Below, in pieces: positions 26,867-38,080 of a DNA stretch of 64,000 nucleotides (position 1 is its first letter; each line of letters opens with the position of its first letter). Source of the stretch: Apus apus (taxonomy: Eukaryota; Chordata; Aves; Apodiformes; Apodidae); NCBI RefSeq assembly GCF_020740795.1, contig NC_067282.1:57481290-57545289 (forward strand). The letters run 5' to 3'. A program made the translations under genes and the position numbers. The notes under the pieces were generated by a model. That model saw only the letters and a list, made by a program, of their open reading frames with translations, was not told where the DNA came from and ran no database searches.

Positions 26867-27403
26867 ATATCTACCCTTCAGATGCCAGAGTAAGATGCTC
26901 CATCATGACCAGTCATAAATATAGCATTGTCCTTTCGGTTCCCTAATTTGCATTCTCGAGAGTTTAATGCATGAAGATCTACATGTATATGCCTCTGAGA
27001 CATAGGGAGGACGTGGGAGCTGACTGTGAATGTGCAGCAATGTGAACATTGATCTAATAATTGCTTATGAGTAATTGCTAAGGTGGAGAATAGGTACTAT
27101 AAGCCTAGGTGTTGCAGATGAGCTAAGTGAAATTTGTCACGTATTCATGCAGAATCTCTATCAGTTCTTTTGGAAGGTATTTTCTATCTGAAGTGCACTA
27201 AAATGTCAACATAATTGTCTCTGAGTTCAGAAAAAGTGAATGCATTCAAAGGATTTTATTGCAAATGAGCTTCTGAGGCATTAATGCAAAGAAGTTAAGA
27301 GAATGGTTATGGTGTCTTCAGTTTGTTTGTTTATCTCTCTTGGCCTGAATTTATGACAGCTGTCTGGAAACCTTCCACTGGGAAATGCACATACAACAAC
27401 ATT

Positions 27404-27847
27404 TCAAATGTTCCGCTGAAACGTCAAATTCTTATAATTTCCCAATTGGATCCAGGAAAGTTTATCAGGAAAAATCTGTTTGATTAACAGCCGGCTTTCT
27501 GCTTCCTTGGCACTCCCCATCGCAAAGTCCTGCAGTGCTGGTAACTTGGGGAGGCCAAGGAACGTTGCCTCCAGTAAGAATTTCCGGGTTCCATACTGCG
27601 CCCCCAGGCCACTGGGAGCCCTGAAGATCTCTGCTTGCCTTGTAGCTCCTAGAATTTCCAAACTTCTGGCCATATGGGAGAAATCCTGGCTGTAGGACAG
27701 CTTACTTTTGATGAAGGTTTGAAAGCACGAGAAAAAAAATGAAGCAAACTGTATTTTTCCTAATAGAATGATACCCAAAAATTGCCTTTCAAGGAGAAAT
27801 ATCCGTGTACTTCTCAGATGGCCTCTGAAATGGATAAGAGTGGGCAA
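27404..27847 (-). other. GC-rich, coding-like ORF of 147 codons, unassigned
   Basis: This is the longest open frame in the window outside the CR1 elements and the low-complexity arrays. Its central part (about 27480-27700) is clearly richer in G and C than its surroundings. The peptide there is balanced in composition, for example SQDFSHMARSLEILGATRQ and LGLPKLPALQDFAMGSAKEA. I do not recognise the family. No clear donor-acceptor pair frames the whole block, though an acceptor-like CTGTCCTACAG lies at its minus-strand start near 27695. It could be an exon, a retrocopy remnant or a chance ORF in an old repeat. An opposite-strand ORF (27480-27695) overlaps it, so strand is uncertain. Confidence 0.3.
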
Positions 27848-29112
27848 CTACTTAGCAATACGATTCAGGATGGTGAAAGACTTTTTGAATAGAGATTTCA
27901 TATTTTTTACAATGAGGCAAAAGATGAGTCCTGGCACCTGTCTTTTGCACTTTTGTGAGATAGTTCTTTTCCAGTTTAAGAGTGTGATCTCATTAGGGGA
28001 AAGTTTAATGCTTAGAAGTTTAATCAGTTTGAACCAATGAGAAATGAATTGCAGGTTTGGCTCATTTTGAATGAAACATTTTAGCAATCGGATGAGCTTC
28101 TGAACTGACTCTTCAGATGGAGATAAAACTAATGGAGGTGGTTGCTATGACCTAAGTGAGGATCTGCTGTGTACAGTAACAGCTTACTCAGCCCTGTTAT
28201 AGCTGAAAGAAGATGCACATTTGCAACCAGAAGAAGGTCTTCATACCAGTCCAATTGCTTCACACTGTGGAGGTGGCATCGCAGTAATTTGGTCAAACTG
28301 ATGTAGTTCATTTAAAGAGGTACAAATGAATGTTTTTATGGTAATTTAAAGCAATACTTGCCTTATGCTCTTAAGTTCAGGCAACTTCTGCAAAGAATCA
28401 GCAGAAGCTGCCATAAAGTAATGCACCTGCAAAGTCAGTGCAGCAATCAGTAGTAAGCATAGCTGAAAAATCTCAGGGAGATGCACCAGACAGATTGTGG
28501 AAGATTGGCTAAATAAAATGCTAAAAGAAAGATGACAGGTCTTTTGTGGAAAGGTCAGGAAGCTGAGAATAAACTGGGGGTTTTGTGAAGAAGAAAACAG
28601 AGATAGGAAAATAGGTGTGAAGAAGAGAGGATGAAGAGCTAAGAAAGTACATGCTATTCCCCAGTTTATTCAGAGACAGGATTTTGTGTTGTTCGTGTTT
28701 TATAGCTCTACTTGAAGCAGTTCCCCAGAGGCTGGGTTAAAAATGAAGAGATATGTTTCAAGGCAAAATGAATAATAAATTTTATTGCTTTTTAAATGAA
28801 AGTAAGATATTAATTAGATTGCAAACAACCTAAAAATAATAATAATGGAACATTTTTTTGTGACACATTTAAATTATTAATACAGAACAACACATTTAGA
28901 AACATTTTAAAATTATTGGGCTGAGCTGTTAATGAAAGAAGCTGCATAATTTTCATAGTATAAAGGAGTGTTGTCACTGTGGTCTTCATCCTTTTACTTT
29001 AATATCTCCTGTGTAATGATAAACAAAGATCCAAAGTCGACACCAGCTCTGCTGAAATGTACAATATGGGTGTCTAATATAATTCCAATTAACAGTTTCC
29101 ATTCATTTGCAG

Positions 29113-29156
29113 GATATACCCTGATGGCATTGCTCAGGAGTGGGGGAGCATTAGTG
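29113..29156 (+). CDS. Possible small exon (44 bases) of an unassigned plus-strand gene
   Basis: A pyrimidine-rich acceptor (TTCCATTCATTTGCAG) precedes it and a GTAATT donor follows. In the frame that starts one base in, it reads IYPDGIAQEWGSIS with one base left over. That leftover base fits the two leading bases of the better exon at 33339, giving Ala at the join. Another frame is also open, and the exon is short, so chance is a real alternative. No family was recognised. Confidence 0.22.
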
Positions 29157-31007
29157 GTAATTATGCTTTGACTTTGTAATGTTGGATTGAAATGATGGTT
29201 TCTGACAAAACCAGAAATGAGTGGTTGCTTCGAATAGCGTAACAATACTGCCATCTAACTGCTGCTACAGCGAATCACAAGCTATGAACAGAAAAATACA
29301 ATTCCACGAATCTACAGGGCTTTTGTATTTTTTATGGTGACTGCATACAGGTAGTATCTCTCTCTATAAATATATTTAAAAGCAGAAATTAACTGATTTT
29401 GCTTTTTCAATGAGTAGTGTTAAACCTTTGCAGTTTTTCTGAATTTGTAAGCCATGAAATTTAGTTTGTCTTTGAATGACAGAGGGGCAGTTAAAACTAT
29501 GATGGGAATGTACTTGGCTTTGGAAATTTGTTTTTTGCCAGGGACAAGATACAAAGTGTGTATGCTGGAGGGCAGTGAAAAGCCATAGGAAACAACAGAG
29601 TGCATGATCACAGGAATTTCTACTTCAAATCATCCAACTAGACTATCAGTTTGCTATCTTATATCTAACCATTTCTCCTTGAAGAACACAGAATAGAAAA
29701 TGGTAAATAACTATCTCACAGACAGTATCTATCTATAAGGGTCTGTCTTATCTTTATGCTACCTCAAGTAACTTGAAATGGTCTCATTATTGCTATTTTC
29801 TTCACATCCTGTTAACGATGCTGCTTCTTGAAAGTGAATTCACCAGTAAACAGTACACTGAGTACAAAAGTTTCTTATTTCACTTCTCTAAACCCAATGC
29901 TTTTCAAGCCTATTGGAGGGTGGATTTTTTTTCCCTATATACCTGACATAAGTGACTTCAAAAAATGATTATTCTGCTCTTTTTTTCCTTTTTTTTTTTT
30001 TTTTTTTTTTTTCCTGTGATTTCCCTTGCTATTTCCAATTATTTGACTTCTTTTCCAGATATTCTTATTGTGCCTGGTTGTTTTAATAATCTGGTTTTAA
30101 ATCTTTTTGTTTTCTCCTTTTTTTTTTTTTTTTTTAGAGAAAAAAACTTGTGGCATAATCAGAGTACCATTTACCAATGTACTCTTTACAACTCAGTTTT
30201 ATTGTCTTGTTTTCAGGTCAGCTGTAATGGAACTAAACATAAGACATTTCAAGGTGAATCTAAAGGAATGGGAGCTAAGACTGAAATATCTATATGAAAA
30301 GTTCTAAATACAATATACCTGGAATTAAAAACAAAACAAAAGTGGTATGAGCTTTTCTTTTGGTTTACAGAGCTTCTCCTAAAATCCAGTGGCGCTTAGG
30401 ATTTCAAAACACATTTAAAAAATTAATTTGCTGATCTTTAGCTATATCTCAACAGTAATTTTCAAAATGAAACGCACGTAAGGGCTGGAGCATTGAATCT
30501 TTACTTTTCAGAGTGTTGTGATGATGTTGAAAGCTGAGTTGCTGTTACAGGGCTCTCTGCTCTTTAAAAGCCGAGAGGGAAAGCACAGGACCTCTTTCTC
30601 TGTCTGCCATAGCTCTCAAAGCTCCAATAGAAGACAGAAGCAAACAAGTACTTCAGGCTGAATTATTATTAAATTAGGTATTTTACTTGGGTAGAAAAGG
30701 CAATTAAGAATTCTATATAGATTTTTTTCAGGATTATTCACTCTGGTCACTCTCCAGAAAGCTGAAAATATGACATGGTTAACATGGATAGGGAAAGAGC
30801 ATCTTCGACCCCAGGCTAGTCAAACTGGTGAAGAGGACTTTAAACAGATGTGGCTGTGGAGAGGGAACTTCCATTCATCCCAAGCCAATCCATTTCAATA
30901 TGATGATGGCACCAGTAAGAGATGCCCAGAGCCTATAGAATGGGTGCAGGTCAGCAGGGGGCACCTGGAGTGTGGCATAATGCCTCTATGCAAATGCACT
31001 CAGCACG

Positions 31008-31732
31008 GTGAATGAACAGGAGGCCTTAGAGATGCATGTGTGCTTGCAGGACTATGATTTTATTGGCATCACGGAGACCTGGTGGGATGGCTCCTACAAT
31101 TCGAGTGTCAGAATGGAGGGTTATGAACTCTTTAGGAAGAACTGGCAGGGAAGACGAGGTGGAGGTGTAGCCCTCTATGTCAAAGACCAGCTGGAGTGCA
31201 TGGAGCTCTCCCTGGGGATGGATGAGAAGATAACTGAGACCTTATGGGTTAAGATTAAAGGGAAAGCAGGGACAGGTGACATTACAGTGGGAGTCTGCTA
31301 CAGGCTGCCTGACCAGGAGGACAGTATAGATGAGGCACTCTACAGAGAGATAGGAGCAGCTTCACATTCACAAACCATGGTACTCATGGGGGGACTTCAA
31401 CCACCCTAATATCTGTTGGAGGGACAATTCTGCAAAGCACAAGCAATCCAGGAGGTTCCTAAAGTGCATGGATGACCACTTCCTTTTCCAGGTAATTGAA
31501 GAACCAACAAGGAGAGGTTCTCACTAACAAGGAAGGGCTGCTGAGGGATGCTAAGCTCAAAGGCAGCCTTGGTTGTAGAGACCATGAGGTGGTAGAATTC
31601 AAGATCCTTAGGGCATCAAGGAGGGCTCACAGTAAGCTTACTGTTCTTGAACTCAGGAGAGCAGATTTCAGCCTCTTCAGGGATCTGCTCAACAGAGTGT
31701 CATGGGATCCTGGAGAGAAGAGGGGCTCATGA
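31008..31732 (+). pseudogene. CR1 ORF2 APE-type endonuclease remnant
   Basis: This is the apurinic-endonuclease-like domain that nicks target DNA for LINE insertion. DFIGITETWWD holds the catalytic Glu (near residue 22 of the 133-codon frame from 31008). YELFRKNWQGRRGGGVALYV and GVCYRLPDQED follow in order. The usual GDFN motif is lost because a G-run at about 31387-31392 carries one extra base, so the frame reads MGGLQPP and stops at 31409. A second frame (31496-31732) resumes with a small deletion and keeps the terminal block as CRDHEVVEF, where CSDHE is usual. It is not functional. Confidence 0.9.
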
Positions 31733-31939
31733 AAACTGGCTGATGTATAAGAATTACCTTCTCCGGGCCCAAGAGTGATGTGTTCCAACTAAGAGAAAGT
31801 CAGGTAGAAACTCCAGGAGGCCAGCGTAGATGAGCAAGCAGCTCCTAGAAAAGCTCAGCTTTTAGAAGGAAGTATTTTGAGGTGGAAGCTAGGGCAAGTA
31901 CCCTGGGAGGATTACAGATAGGTTGTCCAAACAGCTAGG

Positions 31940-33050
31940 GATCATGACAAGGATACAGAGATGGTGGACAGTGGCAGAGCAACTGATGCCATCTATCTGG
32001 ATTTATGCAAGTCATTTGACACCATCTCACACAACATACTGTCCTCCACATGGATTTGACAGATGGACCACGTGGTGGATAAGCAATTGGCTGTATGTCC
32101 CCACCCAGAGAGTTGTGGTCAATGGTTCAGTGTCCAAGTGGGGACAGGTGATGCGTGGTGTTCCTCAGGGGTCAGTATTGGGACCAGTGCTGTTCAACAT
32201 CTTTGTTGGAGACATGGACAGTGAGATTGAGTGTATCCTCAGCAAGTCTGCTGATAATACCAAGCTGTGTGGTGTGGTTGACACCCAAAAGGGAAGGGAT
32301 GCCATCCAGAGGGACCCTGACAGGCTGGAGAGGTGGGGCCAGTGCCAACCTCATGAAGTTCAATATGGTCAAGTGCAAGGCCCTGCACATGGGTCTGTGC
32401 AATCCCAGGCACAAATACAGGCTGGAGGGAGAATGGCTAGAGAGCCACCCTGAGGAAAAGGACTTGGGGGTGGTAGTAGATGAGAAACTTGACATGAGCT
32501 GCCAGTGTGCGCTGGAGCCCAGAGAGCAACTGCATCCTGGGCTGCATCAAGAGAAGTGTGGCCAGCAGAGCCAGGGAGGTGATTCTGCCCCTCTGCTCTG
32601 GTGAGGCCACACCTCGAATACTGTGTACAGCTGTGGAGCCTTCATCACAAGAAGTACATGGAGCTGTTGGACAGGGTCCAGAGAAGGGCTGTGAAGATGA
32701 TCAAAGAGCTGGAGCACCTCTGCTATGAAGAGAGGCTGAGAGTGTTGGGGCTGTTGAGCCTGGAGAAGAGAAGGCCCCAAGGAGACCTTACAGCAGCCTT
32801 CCAGTACCTGAAGGGGCTACAGGAAAGCTGGGGAGAGGTTTTTCATCAGAGAGGGCAGTGCTAGGACAAGGGATAATGTTTTTAAACTGAAAGAGGGTAG
32901 ATTTAGGTTAGACATCAGGAAGAAGTTCTTCACCATGAGGGTAGTAAGGCACTGGCACAGGATGCCCAGGGAGGTTGTGGAAGCCCTCTCCTTGGAGGTG
33001 CTTAAGGTCAGGTTGGACGAGGTTTTGTGCAATCTGATCTGGTGGTAGGG
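31940..33050 (+). pseudogene. CR1 ORF2 RT remnant, multiple frameshifts
   Basis: The reading resumes inside the palm domain (IYLDLCKSFDTISHN spread over shifted frames). [20 protein letters not shown] is intact in the 31923-32453 frame, but FADD has become SADN, so the second catalytic Asp is lost. The C-terminal blocks are spread over several frames (for example [20 protein letters not shown] at about 32608-32667). Confidence 0.88.
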
Positions 33051-33338
33051 TTCCCTGCTCATGGCAGGGGGGCTGGAACTTGATGATCTTCGAGGTCCCT
33101 TCCAACCTTAACCATTCTATGATTTTATGATTCTGTAACAAGCTATCTACAGGCTCTTTGCGAGACAATATACACCCTTCAGCAAAACACATTTTTTTCA
33201 AGGTTAGCTGCTCAGGACTTAATGAGATGAGATATGTAATTTAGAAGCATGAACATGGTTTCATCTAGTTTCTCCCATGACAAGCAACACAGTATAATAG
33301 TCACCATGGAGATACTTTTTTCTGCTTTATGCTTACAG

Positions 33339-33476
33339 CATATTCTCAGCCTGCAGAAGCTGCTTCGGAAGAGCTGATGGAGCAGCCTAAGTTTACGATT
33401 GCCACCTGGTGGCTACTACAGAAAATCAATTCGTTTTTGGAAGCTCAGGGACTGTTAAACAACAGCAGTACTGAAG
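33339..33476 (+). CDS. Probable internal exon (138 bases) of an unassigned host gene
   Basis: It starts after a good acceptor (TTTCTGCTTTATGCTTACAG) and ends at GAAG|GTGATT. Length is 138 bases, a multiple of three, entering and leaving in the same phase. The only reading that fits is open throughout: YSQPAEAASEELMEQPKF then TIATWWLLQKINSFLEAQGL and LNNSSTE. The composition (acidic start, amphipathic Trp/Leu middle) looks like real protein and unlike the AT-driven ORFs around it. It lies about 200 bases after a CR1 tail and is not part of CR1. I do not recognise the family. The next candidate exon at 34271 fits in phase. Confidence 0.5.
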
Positions 33477-33654
33477 GTGATTTAGTAAAAGCATTTCTGG
33501 AGATTCAGGTGGCATCGTGAGGAACAGTCAGCTGAATTTATGCAGGGAAATGTGTGCAAAAAAATGTCATTAATTCTTTTCCTCACGTTTCCTTTTTTAA
33601 AAGAGTATTTAGATGTTAAAAGAGAAACCAACACATTGAGCATGAGCTGAGATT

Positions 33655-33679
33655 CAGCATACATCAGTCATGTATGCTG
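33655..33679. repeat. Perfect 10-bp inverted repeat, 5-base loop
   Basis: CAGCATACAT and ATGTATGCTG are exact complements around CAGTC. ATGTATGC-like words recur to 33705. It could form a small hairpin; a function is not implied. Confidence 0.8.
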
Positions 33680-34270
33680 AATGTATGCATGTATGCAGTC
33701 ATGTAGCTCCCTGAGCTACCTTCCATCAACATACACAGATTTTTCTTAAGGTCTGAAATTTGTTCACAGTGAAACTTATTTATAAGCAGTAGCCCTGTTT
33801 ATAGGGAATTAAACCCACCAACAAAACCCCTGCGAAGTTAATTTCCTGTGATTGTTTTTTTGCCCTATATTTACAATTAGATTCTAGAGGAACTTCTATT
33901 ATGGAAATAACAATCAGAGCAAGAAAAGAACATATGTTGTCAAGATTTAAAATGCTGGATTATAAATCTCCCTTCTGGTTTATGATTAATTCAGTATGGA
34001 CTGTTCAGGCTTATTGTAAAGAAAAACTAAAGGAAATTGCATTAAGTCACCAGTAAATGCCCAACTGTTTAAACTAACTCGCTAATTGTACTTTAACTAA
34101 CAGAAAAATCAAAGTCATGACTCTGGGATTGCTATGCCATTTTGAAATAGCTAAAACTGTTTAGATTTTTTTTGTTTGTTTGTGATTAAAAAGAATAAAT
34201 AATATTTGAGTAAAGACAAATTATGAATGGAAAGTAAAATACCAGGATTTGGAATTCCTGTGCCTCCTAG

Positions 34271-34359
34271 GGGATGGAAAGTATGACTCTGCCTTCTTCT
34301 CCAAGCCAGGTGTCCTGAACAGGCACAAGCCCTGGAGAACTGCCTTTTGGAAAGAGAAG
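34271..34359 (+). CDS. Probable internal exon (89 bases) of the same unassigned gene
   Basis: The acceptor TTCCTGTGCCTCCTAG precedes it and AGAAG|GTAATG follows. Entering with two bases (GG), which completes the one base left by the 33339-33476 exon as a Gly codon, it reads DGKYDSAFFSKPGVLNRHK then PWRTAFWKEK. The other two frames hit stops. It ends in phase 0. That the single open frame is the one required by the upstream exon is the main support. Family unknown; the peptide is basic and aromatic. Confidence 0.42.
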
Positions 34360-36708
34360 GTAATGAGTCATCATGTCTGTATGTTATGGATGATGTGAAA
34401 TGTATTACAGCAAGATGCTGAGACTTGGAGAAGGAAAAAGGATATGAAGCAAGCAAATTTATCTACCCTCTTAACTATTTCATCCTTGTTTTCAGTCTTT
34501 CCTTTTCCATCCCCAATAATTTGGAACTGGAAATGTGTCACACATGATGGCAAAAGCGTAAAAAGAGGAGGAGGACTATCCTGTAAGTGAGGGCACCTAC
34601 GTGAAGGATGCATATGTCAGCCACAAGAGGAAAACTGAGCCACCATCACCCACATACTGTGTGCATTTAAACCACTTTAATGAAAAATGTGAGTGTGTTG
34701 TAATATAAGGGGGGTAAGAGGAAAGAAAATGAGAAAGAGAAAGGAATTATCTTTTCCGCTCCTAATATATAAAAGATTACTAAATCTCTCCTCCTGATTT
34801 CAATTCAGTCCTTTGGCATTTGGGGAAAAAGCAGGGATACCTCACCTAAGGAGAGGAATTCTATTTGATATCCTTGCATACATTCTTTCTGCAGTGTTAA
34901 GTATGCATGCAGTCCATATTCTGCAAAGAAAATTACTTTAAGAATAAGGAATACTTTGGGATATAGGGAATAGGAGAGGTCTGTCTTTCCTCTGACTAAA
35001 CAGGATTTCTGAGTATGTTTATAATCAATGAAGAACTTAATTTTTTCCATATATTTTGTAGAACCTGTTAACCTGACTCATAGCTGTAGTTCTGCTGTAG
35101 AGCTGGCAGATGTCAGCTAGGTACTGCAAGCCTCAATTTGCATTAAGTGTATTTCTTTACTTAATCCACTATGCTGATAATGGATGTATCTATGCATTTT
35201 ATTTAGGGTAGAAATTTGTTTTTTAAGTTTTAAAACTTGACACTTCAAGGACATCTCTGAAAGAGTGAAACAAGATCTGAATTATAAATGAGACAGAACA
35301 TCAACACCTAAATGGGAATTTTAATTGCCAAATGATCAGGAAAAAAGGTGATTATTCAGCTCCAGGTCTTGAATTCAGTTGGACAAAGTGTCTGGAAGAA
35401 AAATTCAGTTCCCAGTACCTAAATGCTAAGATTTATTAAGAAAAAGATTGTTCAGACCCTATGGAACATTTGTTTCATATCCATATTTGCTTTAAACAAA
35501 ATATTGTGTAAGTACAAAAGCAGGATATATTAGTGTTACTGCTGAATTCAGTGCTCTGGCTGAAGATGAAGAAACATAACTACATTCCTGTGGGTAAATT
35601 TTGCCCCAGTTTCTGTGTTTCTCTAAGATATAGTATCAACATACATGACACCTCATGTAGTAACGATAAGCAGAAAAACCTATCCCAAACCCCATGAAAT
35701 TAACTCAGTTCGGAAAACCTCTGTAGAGCACCTGTGGAATTACTTCTTGACTGTATCAGGATTCCTTCTGCTCAGTATACAAGCCCCCTAAGTAGCCAAA
35801 AATTGCCTACTCCTATGTATAGGAGTTCAGAATATTACTGAAGCGAAGAACCACATACTGGGGATTATGAGGGCCAAAAGTTCTGTAGAGGTTAACTGCA
35901 TACAAGTCAGAGTAACTTTGATCTTATTGTGTTTTGTCAAAAGCAGCTGGAGTAAGTTTGCCACTGGATTTCAGACACAGAGGATTTGAGATGTATGGAT
36001 GCCTCAGTACCAAACAAGCCATGGTCCCCTTTTTCTTCCCCTAAACCACAAAAAAAAAAAACCCAAACCACAGGGTTTTTAAGTCACAGGAGGCTAAACT
36101 TTTATGTATGATTTGATACTTCTAAACACTCAGGGTTTGGATACAATTCTTAATACACAATCTTAATACACATTTTGTTGTTTTTCAAGGCTGGTTTTTA
36201 CAGCTTCAGGTGAAATACTTAACTTTTTATAATTCTGTCACAATCATAAGTCATCTTTAAGAAAATATATAATTATATATTATTTTTATAAACTAGGAAA
36301 ACAGAGTGTGACACTAACTGTTATTAAAAAAATTTTTTTTTTGAAACTTACACTTATTTTTTCCCTGTGTGAATGTAATAGTCTTTATAATAAAGTTAAT
36401 ATTGTTAGGAAAGGTGCACTTCTTATATTGTATAATTTGGATCATTCCAAGTGAGTTTATTATGACTCCTTGTTATTGGCTACACCCAGTTCTTACTGCA
36501 GCATTACAATAGCTTTGCTGCATTTTTCAATCTATTTCTTATAACAGATTGCTTCTTTCTCTTTTTTTTTGTTTTTTTCCCAAAAAAGAAATTCTTTCTA
36601 GCTTAGTAAAAAAAGACTAATACACACATTTGCTGTAGAAATGTTAACATGAATTACATATTTTTATGCTAACAATCAACATTTTGATGGGTTGTTAGTG
36701 GTTGGGTT

Positions 36709-36772
36709 GATGTTTGTTTGTTTGTTTGTTTGTTTTGGTTTGTTTTTTGTTTTGTTTGGTTTGGTTTGGTTT
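36709..36772. repeat. (TTTG)n microsatellite and T/G tract
   Basis: Runs of TTTG with TTTTG and TTTGG variants on the plus strand, immediately before a CR1 fragment. Confidence 0.9.
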
Positions 36773-36824
36773 AATCAGGAACATAATCTCAGAGCAGTGT
36801 TTTATCAAGGACAAGAGGACTGGG

Positions 36825-36905
36825 CAATTCCAAGCACAATTACAGGTTGGGCAGAGAGTGAGAACAGGCCTGACAAAACGGACTTGGGGGTGCTAGTCAA
36901 TGAGA
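36825..36905 (+). mobile_element. CR1 LINE, tiny internal ORF2 fragment
   Basis: The plus strand reads like the post-palm ORF2 region: CACAATTACAGGTTGGGCAG, then GGACTTGGGGGTGCTAGTC, equivalent to the DLGVLV block (peptide KTDLGVLVNE). It is cut off where the minus-sense copy starts at 36903. It is probably the remains of an older copy into which the next one inserted. Confidence 0.7.
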
Positions 36906-37157
36906 ATCATAGAATCATTAAGGTTGGAAAAGACCTCTAAGGTCATCAAGTCCAACCATCAACCCAACACCATAATTACAACTAAACCATGTACTGAAGT
37001 GTCAGGTCTACACAGTTTTTTAAAACCTCCAAGGATGGTGACTCCACCACTTCCTTGACAGTCTGTTTCAAATCTTGACCACTCTTCAGTAAAGAATTTT
37101 TTCCTAATATCCAATATAAACCTCCCCTGGCACAACCTGAGGCCATTTCCTCTTGTC

Positions 37158-37652
37158 CTACCACCAATTATTTGGGAGGACATACCAACACCCACCTACA
37201 TCCACCTTGCTACAACTTCCTTTCAGGGAGTTGAAGAGAGCAATAGGGTCTCTCCTCACCCTCCTCTTCTTGAGACAAAGCAATCCCAATTCCCCCAGCC
37301 ACTCCTTGGAAGATGTGTGCTCTAGATCCTTTATCAGCTTCATTGCTCTTCTTTGGAAATGCTCCAGCCCCTCAATTTCCTTCTTGTAGTGAGGGGCCCA
37401 GAACTGAACACAGTATATGAGGTGCAGCCTTACCAGTGCCAAATATGGGAGCACACTCACTTCCTTAGTCCTGCTGGCCACACTCTTTCTGATATAAGCC
37501 AGGATGCTGATGGCCTTCTTGGCCACCTTGGCACACTGCTGGCTCATGTTCCACCAGCTGTCAAGCAGCACCCCTAGGTCCTTTTCTTCTGGACAGCTTT
37601 CCAGCCACTCCTCCCCTAGCCTGAAGCGTTTCATGGGGTTGTTGTGACCCAA
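37158..37652 (-). pseudogene. CR1 ORF2 C-terminal remnant, 164 codons
   Basis: The minus frame keeps [40 protein letters not shown] and [19 protein letters not shown], the conserved region after the RT palm. It ends where the frame shifts into the final block at 36982-37167. The RT active site is not in this frame. Confidence 0.85.
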
Positions 37653-37972
37653 GTACAGGACCTGGCATTGGCCTTATTGAACGTCATACAATTGACCTCA
37701 GCCCAGCAATCCAACCTGTCCAGGTGCCACTATAGAACCTTCCTACCTTCAGGCAGATCTGCATTCCCTCCCAACTCACTATCATCTGCAAATTTACTGA
37801 GGGTGCACTCAATTCTCTCATCCAGATCATTGAGAAAGATATTAAAAAAGACTCACCTCAAAACTGAGCCCTCGGAAACACCCCTTGTGACTGGCCACCA
37901 GGTGGATTTAACTCCATTCATCACAAATCTCTAGGCTCAGCCATCCAGTCAGTTTTTTTACCCATTGAAGAG

Positions 37973-38080
37973 TACACCTGTCTAAGCCTCCAGTTTCTCC
38001 AAGAGGGTGCTGTGGGAGTCAGTTTCTACACCTGTCTAAGCCTCCAGTTTCTCCAAGAGGGTGCTGTGGGAGTCAGTTTC
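37973..38080. repeat. Exact 54-bp tandem duplication inside CR1
   Basis: Bases 37973-38026 and 38027-38080 are identical, starting TACACCTGTCTAAGCCTCC and ending GGGAGTCAGTTTC. The length equals 18 codons, so the CR1 frame is not shifted. Identity of the copies implies a recent event, or an assembly artefact. Confidence 0.95.

Larger units (their letters stand above)
26867..30779. other. Mostly non-coding; one GC-rich block and a weak exon
   Basis: Besides the GC-rich block at 27404-27847 and the possible exon at 29113-29156 (separate entries), this stretch holds T-runs at 29989-30012 (24 T) and 30118-30135 (18 T). A short acceptor-flanked frame at 30216-30306 was rejected on phase. Confidence 0.5.
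30780..33135 (+). mobile_element. CR1 LINE, longest copy: endonuclease and RT parts, internally deleted
   Basis: The 5' part matches the inter-ORF region and the ORF2 endonuclease. It jumps at about 31940 to the middle of the RT palm and then runs to the 3' UTR and a CCATTCTATGATTTTATGATT tail near 33110-33135. Roughly a kilobase covering the end of the endonuclease linker and the RT N-terminus is missing, judged against the usual ORF2 order. Several frameshifts make it inactive. The exact 5' limit is uncertain. Confidence 0.92.
33136..36824. other. Non-coding DNA around two candidate exons
   Basis: Holds the candidate exons at 33339-33476 and 34271-34359, a hairpin at 33655-33679 and a TTTG run at 36709-36772. 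Between 34360 and 36700 I see no further exon I could support. Confidence 0.5.

Noticed and set aside
30216..30306. Acceptor-flanked frame ending LKEWELRLKYLYEKF
   Set aside because: It follows a long T-run acceptor, but its phase does not fit the 29113 or 33339 candidates and it shows no motif.
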